Assembly: GCA_940337035.1 (NCBI GenBank) | Contig: OW679202.1 | Span: 45,401,763-45,465,762, forward strand | Direction: 5' to 3' | DNA from: Agriotes lineatus | Taxonomy: Eukaryota; Arthropoda; Insecta; Coleoptera; Elateridae | DNA length: 64,000 nt | Shown here: piece after piece, positions 21,401 to 30,559 of the stretch | How positions within the stretch are numbered: position 1 is the first letter of the stretch | How the letters are laid out: each line of letters begins with the position of its first letter | Notes under the pieces: model-generated | Database searches by the model: none | Told to the model about the DNA's origin: nothing | The model's input: the letters and a program-made list of their open reading frames with translations, nothing else | Program-made: the position numbers and the translations under genes

Positions 21401-22697
21401 AGTACCAAAATCAGCTAGTGGGGGCTCCGTTAGGGACAGATGTGACACTGGAGTGTATCGTAGAAGCTTCTCCGAGATCCATCAACTACTGGGTGAAAGG
21501 CACAGGTATGGCCGCCTCAAACTTATCAACTATACGCGTCAGATTCGTATGTACGGCGTTAATTATTTAAATATATGCGACCGATTTTGCAAATTACATC
21601 TGATATATCAAACGGGCCTGTTGCTTTTGAACTCCCCGCCGTCAATTTAGAAATTATATCCATCCGAAGATTTAGACGAGTAGTTGCAATTAATTTTATA
21701 TGGCGTCGGCTGAAGCCGATTTCAATTAAAAGCTCGTCATTCCTTTCGTTTCGAATTTGGCCTAAAAGTTAGCGATTTAGGTTACGACAAATCTTTCCAT
21801 CGGCAAAATTTATAAATCCTGTCAATCGAATTGGAATTTGAAATCGGTTATCCTCATAGCTGCTCGTCTTGGCGCGAAACCGGGAAGGGCAAACGAGGGT
21901 CCCCGTTGTATCGCATAGGCAGCAGCCCGGACGTGGACGCGTTAAGAATTAGCAGGATGAGAATTAAGTGGCGTTTCATTAATCATGTGCAGGAAGCATA
22001 GCATACCCCGGCCCATTATCAGTTCACGACAGGCCACTCCTATGCCGAACCGATCGACCGTCTTTATCGCAGGTCGTCATCTCTCTAACGGACTGACCTG
22101 ACTGTCGGTTTACAGGTGAACAGTGGTGATATCGAGTACCAATACGACGTTCAAGTGACCAGCAAGTCGCTGTTCGAGGTGCAAATGACAGTCACCATTC
22201 GGGGACTGCAGAAGGACGACATGGGCTCGTATCGGTGTATAGCTAAAAACTCCTTGGGTGAAGTAGAGAGCAATATACGTTTATATGGTGAGCTGTTAAA
22301 CGACCCCTGCCCCAAATTCTTTAAACGACCACTCTTTACAGAGATTCCGGGTCCAACTCGGGTCTATAATCTACCTTTTGACGAAGAGGATTACGGCGAG
22401 CAGTTCGGCCTCCGCCGAAAGGGAACAGGACGAGGAACTCTCCAACAACGTGGCGGAACGTGGAGGGCGACCGCCCTTGCAAATGACGCTGGGCCCGGCC
22501 GCGGGGCCACGTACGACACCCTCTCCGAAAACCACGTACCCTTCGATTTGGCACCAAGTTGCGCCGCCATCACGGCAGCGACAGCAGCTGCCACCACCCT
22601 CTGCGCTCGTCCTCTTTGTAATATGATGACAACTCGAATTCAGGTTCCCTTTTGTGTAGTGACAATAATGTTCTCAATTTTGTTCGATTACCTTTAA
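12321..22697 (+). CDS. DIP/lachesin-like three-Ig cell-surface protein (gene span)
   Basis: The exons encode a Dpr-interacting-protein-type Ig-superfamily protein. In insects these bind Dpr proteins across synapses and help specify neuronal connections; most are membrane-attached. Seen directly: Ig1 has FRC...WVKAD...DRGQYMCQ, Ig2 has LTCRARG...QWRRED...CIASN, and Ig3 has LECIVEAS...YW...GSYRCIAKNSLGE, with each cysteine pair present. DVVVPPDF marks the Ig1-Ig2 linker and HPVIQVP the Ig2-Ig3 linker, both typical of DIPs. The first exon (signal peptide) is not found. Intron phases are consistent through the first four exons, but exons 4 to 7 carry small indels or a phase break. This is either draft-assembly error or decay. 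Which DIP paralogue it is cannot be settled here. Confidence 0.88.
13567..13752 (+). CDS. DIP exon: C-terminal half of Ig1
   Basis: The acceptor is TTCTGCACAG and the donor GTGAGT. The exon is 186 bp, exactly 62 codons in phase 0. It reads VGWVKADTKAIQAIHDHVIT, then the NPRVSVSHNDHTTWNLHI strand, the EEDRGQYMCQ signature with the second Ig1 cysteine, and ends NTDPMKSQ. These are the residues that form the Dpr-binding face in the family. The frame is intact, and the splice phases agree with both neighbours. Confidence 0.93.
14743..14935 (+). CDS. DIP exon: linker and first half of Ig2
   Basis: The acceptor is GTATGTTGCAG and the donor GTAACT. The exon opens LGFLDVVVPPDF, the Ig1-Ig2 linker of the family, continues PEETSGDIMVPEGG, then LTCRARGHPEPHVQWRRED with the first Ig2 cysteine and the core Trp. 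It ends in a split codon (one base G), which the TG at the start of the next exon completes as Val. The frame is intact. The open frame that runs on to 15087 is intron read-through. Confidence 0.92.
15845..15968 (+). pseudogene. DIP exon: second half of Ig2, with three small deletions
   Basis: The acceptor is TCGTTTTCAG and the donor GTAAGT. The exon starts in the expected phase and reads SSYQGEVLRLMKITRSE, then goes out of frame. Three gaps relative to the family pattern explain the rest: one base missing after 15897, one codon (the Tyr before the second Ig2 cysteine) missing after 15905, and one base missing after 15926. Allowing for them, the exon encodes CIASN followed by a VPP-type loop, KRITVNVH and a split last codon. 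Observed length is 124 bp; 129 would restore phase at both ends. The surroundings are otherwise family-like at nucleotide level, so I favour a base-calling or assembly problem over neutral decay, without proof. Confidence 0.8.
16119..16172 (+). repeat. Perfect 27-bp tandem duplication
   Basis: The unit starts ATCTTGGAATTTATG and ends GCATTACCTA. It occurs twice head to tail (16119-16145 and 16146-16172) without mismatch, which implies a recent duplication or an assembly stutter. Confidence 0.9.
16275..16560 (-). mobile_element. piggyBac transposase C-terminal remnant
   Basis: On the minus strand an acidic open stretch (16356-16538) is followed, after one frame change near the A9 tract at about 16375-16384, by KCEHCYKSLHTEHRLSIC and LDC and then a stop. 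The spacing C-x2-C-x4-H-x2-H-x4-C-x2-C equals that of the cysteine-rich zinc-binding tail of piggyBac transposases, with His replacing one Cys. That tail directs binding to the element ends. The catalytic domain was not recognised upstream at higher coordinates, so this is a fragment. No TTAA-flanked ends were located. Confidence 0.5.
17950..18205 (+). mobile_element. 5S rRNA-derived SINE (SINE3 type)
   Basis: The head aligns to the internal promoter part of 5S rRNA: GTCCATGTTCGATCA, GAGTTAAGCAACG (box A), GGTCAGAACTTGGATG (box C) follow in the correct order and spacing. An unrelated body of about 110 bp follows, and the element ends in an A-rich (ATAA)n tail near 18190-18210. This is the structure of RNA-polymerase-III-transcribed SINE3 elements, which depend on a partner LINE for movement. 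The box sequences are partly mutated, so it is probably silent. Confidence 0.8.
19441..20567. mobile_element. hAT-like DNA element with CAGGGCCGTAGC ends
   Basis: The left end CAGGGCCGTAGC is mirrored by GCTACGGCCCCG at the right end. The flanking octamers are GCTGCAAC (19433-19440) and GCTATAAC (20568-20575), an 8-bp target duplication with two mismatches, as expected of an old hAT insertion. The interior has no intact transposase. It contains a GCACTC/GAGTGC-type hairpin (about 20342-20370) and a module at 20340-20430 that recurs in reverse orientation at 33442-33530. The minus-strand open frame 20041-20268 (75 codons, hydrophobic middle) is not recognised. Confidence 0.6.
21385..21505 (+). 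pseudogene. DIP exon: first half of Ig3, with one extra base
   Basis: The acceptor is TCTGTTGCAG and the donor GTATGG. The exon opens TT (completing a Phe codon begun in the previous exon) then HPVIQVP; the frame then shifts by one within the A4 run at 21407-21410. With three A instead of four it continues NQLVGAPLGTDVTLEC and IVEASPRSINYWVKGTG, which includes the first Ig3 cysteine and the core Trp. Corrected length is 120 bp, consistent with phases 1 and 1. A homopolymer miscount in the assembly is the simplest explanation. Confidence 0.85.
22116..22287 (+). CDS. DIP exon: second half of Ig3
   Basis: The acceptor is GGTTTACAG and the donor GTGAGC. The exon reads VNSGDIEYQYDVQVTSKSLF, then MTVTIRGLQKDDMGSYRCIA with the second Ig3 cysteine, and ends KNSLGEVESNIRLY in phase 1. 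Its start is a problem: the previous exon ends in phase 1, while this exon is open only if read in phase 0. Family members carry a short GEM-type stretch at this junction, and the exon begins with GTGAA, so a small deletion between GTGAA repeats would account for both. That is inference. Confidence 0.88.
22288..22341 (+). other. 54-nt DIP intron, in frame and without a stop
   Basis: It begins GTGAGC and ends TTTACAG. It is a multiple of three and contains no stop in the coding frame, so retention would simply insert 18 residues between Ig3 and the tail. Confidence 0.75.
22342..22697 (+). CDS. DIP C-terminal tail exon, reading frame ambiguous
   Basis: The exon continues E-IPGPTRVYNLPFDEEDYGEQFG in phase with the Ig3 exon. 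From about 22409 two frames compete. The continuing frame gives an Arg/Gly/Thr-rich stretch and ends at 22697 after the hydrophobic FCVVTIMFSILFDYL. The +1 frame reads SAEREQDEELSNN, a Pro-rich linker and SALVLFVI, ending TGA at 22626. The second looks more like the acidic then Pro-rich stalk of DIP tails and would be reached if one C in GGCCTCC (22409-22410) were extra. A hydrophobic end would fit a GPI-anchor signal in either case. Confidence 0.65.
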
Positions 22698-22982
22698 ACT
22701 TTTGCTTTCTTGCTCTTTCGATTAATATTAGGTGTAAAAATGTAAATTACGCGGATTTAAACGTCAAACATAAATTTATTATCAAACAAGGGGCTCCTGA
22801 AAGGGCCCATTCAGTATGTTGCCTTACCACATAAATTGTATGTCAAAGGAATATTAGATATAAGGTCAAGCTTTAGATATTTTAGAATTGTATTATACCC
22901 TTATAGAATTACCTATGTTACAATATGTATGAAATTGTTGTTTGCAGAGTATTGCCATAATATATAGTACGATGTACGTTTT
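22698..22982. other. AT-rich sequence between DIP tail exon and assembly gap
   Basis: Nothing recognised; no clear AATAAA polyadenylation signal close to either candidate stop codon. Confidence 0.4.
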
Positions 22983-23082
22983 NNNNNNNNNNNNNNNNNN
23001 NNNNNNNNNNNNNNNNNNNNNNNNNNNNNNNNNNNNNNNNNNNNNNNNNNNNNNNNNNNNNNNNNNNNNNNNNNNNNNNNNN
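22983..23082. other. Assembly gap of 100 N
   Basis: Exactly 100 N, the usual placeholder for a scaffold gap of unknown size. One arm of an inverted repeat lies against its right edge. Confidence 0.99.
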
Positions 23083-23655
23083 ATATAGTGTGTATTTGGG
23101 ATTTGTCTTTTAGAACAGCAATTTAAAAGCAAACTTTTTTCATCCAAGTCAATATCTCGGAAAGCTTTATTTCTTCAACTGCAGTTAAGTTTACAGCTGT
23201 AGAGAATCAAAAAACAGTTGTGATTCACTTACAGAAGAGGGGGGGGGGGGTTGGTACATATTTCATAATCAGGTTAAAAGTTGAACAACAATACTTAACC
23301 CTTTCCTATGTTAATATCTACATATTTAAGAACGTTTATTAATTTATTGGTTAAATTGTTAATCATACAAAAAAATTATATTTTTTAATTTCACTGGACT
23401 CATGGTTCGCAGGTTCCGTGTCATTATTATTAATATTGTGATTAGAGGAAATTTTTTTAAAGGACCTGAGGGGTATGAATTCTTCTTCGAGATTTGCTAT
23501 AGTTTGTTTATATTCTTTTGAAGCAATTAATAATGTGATATTCTAAGGATTCTTCCCATATAATTGTATTGTCTGGGGCTTTCCAAAATATTGGCTGGGA
23601 TGAAGAGTTTTCTTTTGAATTGCTACCCTGAAGAACAGATCCCAATTACATACTA
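23083..23655. repeat. Inverted repeat abutting the gap
   Basis: The left arm (23083-23165) and the right arm (about 23570-23655) are reverse complements with mismatches over about 80 bp. Both encode the same peptide pattern K-S-(F/L)-L-L-N-C...QIP.T.Y, left on minus and right on plus. The spacer holds a G12 run at 23239-23250. The left arm is cut by the N gap, so the full element length is unknown. Confidence 0.65.
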
Positions 23656-24790
23656 TATTGCTTTATCACCCAGTCGTTCGTTACTGTCCTACAGCTTTAA
23701 TTTTTGGACACTTGTTTACATGAACTTTTTCTTCTTAAAATTGAAATATTTTAACGTAGTTCACTTTTATCCTGTATATAAAGGCTGGATATAATTTTTT
23801 AAATAAAAAAATGACTCTCCTGGAATCTCATGAGCACCCATAAAATTAGTTTTTCGCTACTGGCGTGCAATGTGTACTTCAAAAAACCATTGACAATTCA
23901 ATCTTTAGTAAAGTACAAATGAAATTACCACCATTTTCTGCATTGTCTACATTATCCATATTGTTTACATGTACAATTTCTAATAAAAAAGGCCTTGAAA
24001 TAATTAACAAAGGAAACGCTAGAGCAGGTAATTTTGATTTTGGAGAAGTTATTTTTGGGGCAATAAAAATAGTCACAATTTAGTTTTTCCGCTTCAGAAT
24101 AAAAAACTGTTACATTTTGGTATAATAGCTCCAATGGTGAAGGGCAGGTAATCCATATAAATGTCTAAAGTTATAAAAGCAAATTTTCATATTAATTTAA
24201 AGAAAGCACCCCATATTTTTTAATAATCTAATATTATCATCTCATCTATAATTCTTTTAGGCTATCGGAAAATTATTCGATAGCCATAAATCGCTGAAAA
24301 TTGCTCCATGTCCAAGTCTCTGCCCTCCCTGTTTGAATAAAAGGTGGAAGTATATCATCGCCCGAATTTTTACTTTGAAGGAACATAATTAAATTTACGG
24401 TTTGATATCGTGCTTAAGCTCTTCAAAGCTCAAGTTTAGGCACTAATCGTTGTAGAGATATGACGGTTTCAATTAATATACTTCAAAGGTGGAAGCCCGA
24501 ACAAAAATTGCTTAACAAAATTTGTGCCGTGCAAAGAGCTCTCGGAACCGTTTTGTTCTAAGACGTTTTCGATTTTATGCTATAACAACCTGCCGAGTTG
24601 CTGCAAATTTATTTACTCGTGTACCTCTAAACTTATATTAGTTACTAATTCTGTTCGCACCTTCCAGCAAGCTCGACAGCTTCGGTGCAGATGTTCGAGG
24701 ATGTTAACATCCTTCATAAATCAAGCGCGGCTCTGACGTACGCGTTCGAAAAAACCTAATGACGTCGACTTAAAAATCGAATTTCAAAAA
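23656..24790. other. AT-rich stretch without recognisable gene
   Basis: Open frames of 60-76 codons on both strands overlap each other and show no motif. Confidence 0.4.
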
Positions 24791-24793
24791 ACC

Positions 24794-25046
24794 CTAATTT
24801 TTCGTGACCTCAGCGCCATCCCGCATAATTTTATTTTTATCCCTTTCGCGAAAACAACTTTTTCCCAGCTTCTGCGCGGCAATATCTTTGGGCTTTGCCA
24901 TGTTCACATATCGTTCAGGAGATTGGGGCACTCCAAATGTTTCAGCACTTTTCATATATCCCATACGCTTTTCCCTACATGCTTTTATTGCGGATATCAT
25001 ATTTATATCACTCCATTCTTTCCGCTTCCTATGCATCCGAAAGTAG
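24794..25046 (-). mobile_element. pogo/Tigger-type HTH_psq fragment
   Basis: Minus-strand open frame of 80 codons: it begins basic (RKRKEWSD) and continues MISAIKACREKRMGYMKSAE, TFGVPQS and ERYVN. This matches the Pipsqueak-type helix-turn-helix at the N-terminus of pogo-superfamily (Tigger/jerky) transposases, in which a K-A-x-x-x-F-x-V-P-x-S turn precedes the recognition helix. It continues KPKDIAAQKLGK and is then lost. The CENP-B-type second domain and the DDE catalytic domain are absent, so this is a truncated copy. Confidence 0.65.
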
Positions 25047-25049
25047 TGG

Positions 25050-26129
25050 ACAATTTTTATTAACCGGGGATGGGTCGCCCGCGTCCAGTTACGATGCCCG
25101 TATTAGGGAGATTACGGTCCGTAATTAAATAAACAACAAAATTAAGCCCAAGTACATTAAATAAGTACACACGTTATAAAGCCCGCATTTAATCTTCGCG
25201 CGCAATCCATGATACTCGTCTAAACAGCAGTGTCCGAAATTTTAAGGTTATTTATAGGCCTGCCGCCTTGTAAAATTTTGGCTTTACCCCACGAAAATAG
25301 ATTTCGACCCTAAACCAATTTTTTGGAGGAAAATTTTGTCTCAGATCGTTCAGCCCTTATAAACATGTTAAAGGTCTCTAGATATTGAGCTTCACCTACA
25401 CTTCGAAGATCAATACAAGGTTTTCTCATTTTCAGTGTAAGGATTTTAGAAACTCCAATAAACAGCGAGAGGATTTTTTAAATAGGAATCTTTGAGCAAA
25501 CAATTCAGAGCGCTTTTGTTTTTTAGCATCAATCTACAAGCTACTCCATATTTGCACAAGATGTTGTTCTTTAATGCCAAATTTGACCACAAAGTATACT
25601 AACTAATTTTATAACTCGTAAACGCTGATTTCACCCATTTTAAACTAAAATGTGTGTATTTTATTTAAAATATTTATATCCATTAAAGTAATTAAGGTAC
25701 AATTTTGCTAAATTTCAAATGTCGTGTCTACGAATCATCAATAGACCATAAAAGAAATTCATCTGGATTGTCTTTTAAATGCAAAAAGCTTGCTCTATAT
25801 AAACAACCTTTTATTTATTATAATTTGCGAATCGTTTTGCTAGTAATTACTTACTAACTATAATTGAAATATTTTAATAATTTTTTTAGATAGCCCAGGA
25901 TAGACACAGCACTATTAAATATCATTAGGAATTTTAATCCACTTGCAAACTGAAATTAAAAATAAACAAGGTAATTGATTTTTTACTTGGGAAAGTTGAA
26001 AATTGGGAAAATTAATAAAAGTCGAGTATGTCATGCAGGATTAATGTAAACATGATAACTCGGGAACGATAATTTCTGAGGCGTGGCCGTGCCTGGCTTC
26101 CCGAGCTCCATTTGTTTGGACCAAACCAG
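25050..26129. other. AT-rich stretch without recognisable gene
   Basis: No feature recognised. Confidence 0.4.
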
Positions 26130-28990
26130 TTTCTATCTTGTAAGCTACTGGCTTCCATAGCTTCATTCAGCTTTTTTCTTTAACTTGGGTGAAATCTACC
26201 TCTTTTCCCCAATGTTCCACATGCCTTTATTTCTACGCTTTCTTTTACCATATATCAACACATAACCGTTCTATGTGCCCATACCATAGAAGTTATTTGG
26301 TTTCTATTTTACTAACGATGGTCTCTTCCACTTTTATGATTTGTCGAATGTCTCCGTTTCTAATGTGCTGAATTCTGCATATACCACAACTCCTCCTCTA
26401 GTATAGTCCATTTCATGACTTAAAGATAGAGCAATTTAGAGCAACTTCGAACTATGTCACCATTAATGATCAGGTCGTTACCCTCGTCGCCAACCAACAG
26501 ATACTCTGTTTTTTGTACCTTATTTCTGAATACAATTTTTTATATTCGTTTTGTAGTTTACAAAGCGTATAGTTGAGAACACGTCGTCTCCTACCATACA
26601 CTCATACCGCCACATTTTCTTTTCCATTTCCATGCTTGTTGAAAGCCCTTTACTCAACTCGAATTCTGTGGAAATATATTTTCAAATTTTTATTCTTTAC
26701 ATAGAGTCTTTAGCCTTTAGATAATTTTCTTTAGCTACAATCGTTGCACATATGGCGCGATCATGTATACAACATAATATGATAACGGCCATACTACACT
26801 GAAAGCAGCGGTTCAACAGATTACGAAGACTAAATGTGTCTGCGTATCGTATCCATAAGGGGCCGGCATTCTCCCATTTTATTTAAATTTGCAATTGCAA
26901 ATAGAGAAGAGTGTAAGGCAGACATAACTAGGTACTTACATCAAGCTTAAATTTATTAGCAGATTCGGTCTTGAATGAGCTTGCGATAAGGTCATTACGT
27001 CGTGGCGACATTACATATCTAAAATTTCATATCTTCCGAGTATCAACTTATTTAATTATATAGACTTTTGGAAAGTAATTTTTCCTTGCGTTTTTATTCT
27101 ACCTAGAATTATATTATATCAAAGAACGAAGATAAATGTCACGTTTCAAATAAGAATTGCTGATACTAATTTATGCTTTGCTGGAATTTGAAAATGTCTT
27201 ATTAATTTCCCACAATTCTACTCCCTTATCTATATTGCTTTTTCTTGAATTGCTTTGAAAGCTTCTACCTTTACTTCTATTCTACATATCTTCTTTTCTC
27301 ACATTAAAATGTTGAAGATTTCTTTCACGCATGGATAATCTAAACATATTTTATAAAGACACTGCTATCCATTATTGTCTCCCCTTTGTTGCTAATTTAT
27401 TGGTATGAGTTTGCAAATCAATATCTTGAAAATGTGAAAACGAAGATATTAGTTTTTTTTGTTTGCGACTAAGATAGACTCCACAATAGCAAAGAGCGAA
27501 TCCCTAGTTCAAATCTAGTCTACTTATTTTAATATAATCTTGGAACTAATTTAATTCATTTTACTGTTGTAGATGTATTTATATTTTATGTATATTGGAG
27601 TTGATATTCCTTCGGTGCAGGTTCTGATTGCTTAGTTCCTCTCTCTCTCTCTCTCTTCAGTCATCATGTATCATGTATTTGCTTCATTGCGTGGCGCTAT
27701 AGCCAGGCTCACTATTTTCTTCTATTTTGGCCGATGTTTTGCGTCATGGGTTAGTTGATTAAGCGGTTTCTTCGTAAGTCTTCATATGATCTATGCATCT
27801 GCTAGGAGATTTACCGCGATGGAATTTTCCATTACCTTATAGATTAACTTTCATTGTCGCTGCGGGATATGTGCCCAATCAGTTATAGACTGTAGATGAG
27901 AAACGATAGGTTATGCCGAGTTTGATTAGAAAATGGTCGTTAGCTCTTCTCTCCCTCCAAGGTACTCTCACCATACGCCTCCAACACCATGTCTCAAGTG
28001 CATCTTCCTTCCTTCTCTCAATCTCTCTTAATGCTCATATCTTTGATACTTAAAGTAGGATTGGAAACATGAGGAAACTCGCTAACTTTATTTTAGTAGA
28101 ATGTAGGAACCTCGATAGTAGATCATAACCTCCGATTTGAATGACAGTCTGTATTTCGTGTTGATTACGATTTATTATAATGAGCACCTTCTTTGCTTAC
28201 TTGTCGGAGTCTTTGAATAAGCTGGATACCTGTTCTGCTGATTCTCTCACTGTAGCACTTTCGATAACCCCGAGGATAATAGGCTGTAAATATTCATTTT
28301 GAATTCATTAGATGGCCTTTGATCTAGTTTGATTATTCCCGTGGATTCACGGTGCAACTTTTGGATAAGGTAAGCGAGAGAGTTTTCCTATTTGATGCTC
28401 TTAAACGATTTCTTGCATTCTATGAAGTATATGAATAAGCGTTGATTAAATTCTCTAGCCTTTGCTATTAATTGTTGAAGGTTTAAAATTTGCGGAAATC
28501 CCTTAATGAATCTTGGAATTTATCTTTTAAAGTGGGATTTTAGTCATGCACTTAACATCTAATTGTCACATTTAGATTTTGCTCTCTTTTACACTTACAT
28601 CATTCACTATTTCTATATCTTCCATATGTTTATTGCATTTTTCACTTCGGGTCTCTGCAAATTAAATTAGTGTGTGGTGTATCATCAAATAGTGTTTCAC
28701 AGTATTTTCTCCATACTTCTAAACCTCTGCAATTGCTGTATCTTTTCCCCTTGATGATTTTCACAGCCCAATTTGGTAGACTATGTATTGTCTTGATAGG
28801 AACTTAACGGTCTTATATAGCTGTTTTGGGTAGTTATCTTCTGGCTGGCTTTGTTTGCAATGGTCGAGTTCTAAGACGGTTTGTTATTGTTAATTTTACA
28901 TAATTGGTGGTGGCTGCCGCGGTCAAAAGATTTAGTTTTAATGGTCTGCGTTATGATGTTTTGAAATATATAGCTTTCGTATATAATGTT
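26130..28990 (-). mobile_element. Degenerate LINE (minus), RT to C-terminus
   Basis: Read on the minus strand, NLQQLIAKAREFNQRLFIYF and a following E-C-K-K-S-F-K lie at about 28400-28490 (RT palm motif A region). A D-Q-R-P...L-S-S-G stretch lies near 28270-28330, KTEYLLVGDEGNDL near 26480-26520, and LLWYGHIERL at about 26264-26295, which is the conserved box before the C-terminal basic tail. The order and distances fit one non-LTR retrotransposon of about 2.9 kb. Stops occur throughout. A (TC)n tract sits at about 27638-27656 inside it. Confidence 0.65.
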
Positions 28991-29099
28991 GGCAAATTGT
29001 CAATTGGTTTTGAGAATCACCATGGCTCTTAACTATCATTCGAAAATGGAAACTAACTACAATGATTTACATATCACCAACCATCCGAGTTGGCTACCC

Positions 29100-30452
29100 T
29101 CGAACAAAACCTTACAGACCCATTATTCCTATGCCCTTTATACTTAACCCAATAAAGAAACAATTCACTTCAACGAGACAATTTTATCTATAGAGCCGTA
29201 TTGTCATACAGTAACAAAGCTCCACTATCTCACCAGAAGGGTCGAAAAACAACACTACCAACAGACCTCTCTAGGGTCCTTTATTAGTACGTCCGTCGAC
29301 TCTATCACACGCAGGCTAGTAGAGTGATGTACACATTATTACTGGACGAGACTTTAGCAGTTTGGGGTTGCTCACAGAGGTAGTTCTCTTTCCCCTTCTG
29401 CGGAACCTTATTATGGACGATCTGCTGACCATCCTCAGTAACGAAGGATTTGTTCCCTTAGGATACGTGGTTATTTAGCCATCCTAGTAGGGGGGGGGGG
29501 GGGTGGAGACTCATAAGCATAGTAAGGAAACGTATGCAACGTGCGCTGAACGTTGTAAATATGTTAGCCAATAGAGAAGGCCTTAGAGTCAATCCCCTAA
29601 AGACCATAATAGTTCAATTTGAGCGAAGGAAAAAAGAACATTCTTTAAAAATCGAAACGTATGACAAGTCATGAAATCTAAGACCAATAATGGTGCATTG
29701 CCGCATTGGCTATACAATAGAGTGGTCAGATTAGCAATTAACGTATGCGGCCTTGGTGTGATGACGCAAGGCTAACCAGGAAACCACCAATTTAGGACTA
29801 GACAAGATTCAAAAGCTTGTTTGACTTGACATTACGGGGTTAACGAACACAACTCCCACTGCTGCATGGGAAACCTTACTCGACCTTTCCTCTCTTCATC
29901 CTGTGATAAGGGGAGATGCAATATTTCCGACACAGAATGCAGAATTCACCGTACAACCTTTATGTAGCCACTGATCATACTAGTGTGATTCGCAGCATAG
30001 GCAGTCACATTTCTGAAATGACGTATAATATGACTCCAAAACATCTCGTAGTACACTTTTTGAGGTAGAAATGCAGGACCGCAAGGGGTGGACAAAACCA
30101 AGGTAAGAGTTTCCTTCTGACAGTTTAATTTGGCATACGCACGGCTCGAATCGGAAGCTGTAGTAGGCTTATACGGAGTAATGCGAAAGAAGCAGCTTTG
30201 TCTCTCATTAGGAAAATATGCCTCCGCAGTTCAAACAAAGTTATAGAACATTTTTCAGTTATAAAAATAAAGGCACCTATATCCTCTTCTACGGACAGGC
30301 AGCTCTAAAGGCTCTCGCGAGCTCAAAAACTTCAGCCAGATTGATTTGGGATTGTTTCAAAGAACTTAATGGTCCGACGGAGCAGAAAACGGTTGAAACT
30401 GCTCTGGATTTCAAGTCATTTCGAAACCGTATACAACGAAAAATCCAATAAA
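29100..30452 (+). mobile_element. Degenerate LINE (plus) with RNase H domain
   Basis: Plus-strand translations in order: Y-R-P-I near 29115, LLRNLIMDDLLTILSNEGF near 29395-29455 (RT motif B region), GYVV in place of the catalytic box, LRVNPLKT at 29583-29606, TTPTAAWETLLDL near 29850, and a terminal open frame 30218-30451. That frame holds QAALKAL...ARLIWDCFKELN, the RNase H core helix region of I/R1/LOA-type elements. The element is full of stops and has a G14 tract at 29490-29503. It lies next to the minus-strand LINE in divergent (head-to-head) orientation. Confidence 0.65.
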
Positions 30453-30559
30453 CTTTTATATGTATAGATAAGGTATATTTACGGAAATAGGGCAACTTTA
30501 AAGCGACAATATATAATTATCTCCCGTTATTCCCTATTCTATGGGGTCGACCTTAAAAA
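30453..30559. other. Spacer between LINE and tandem repeat
   Basis: Nothing recognised. Confidence 0.4.

Noticed and set aside
22336..22597. Minus-strand frames of 73 and 68 codons antisense to the DIP tail exon
   Set aside because: Shadows of the GC-rich coding exon on the other strand.
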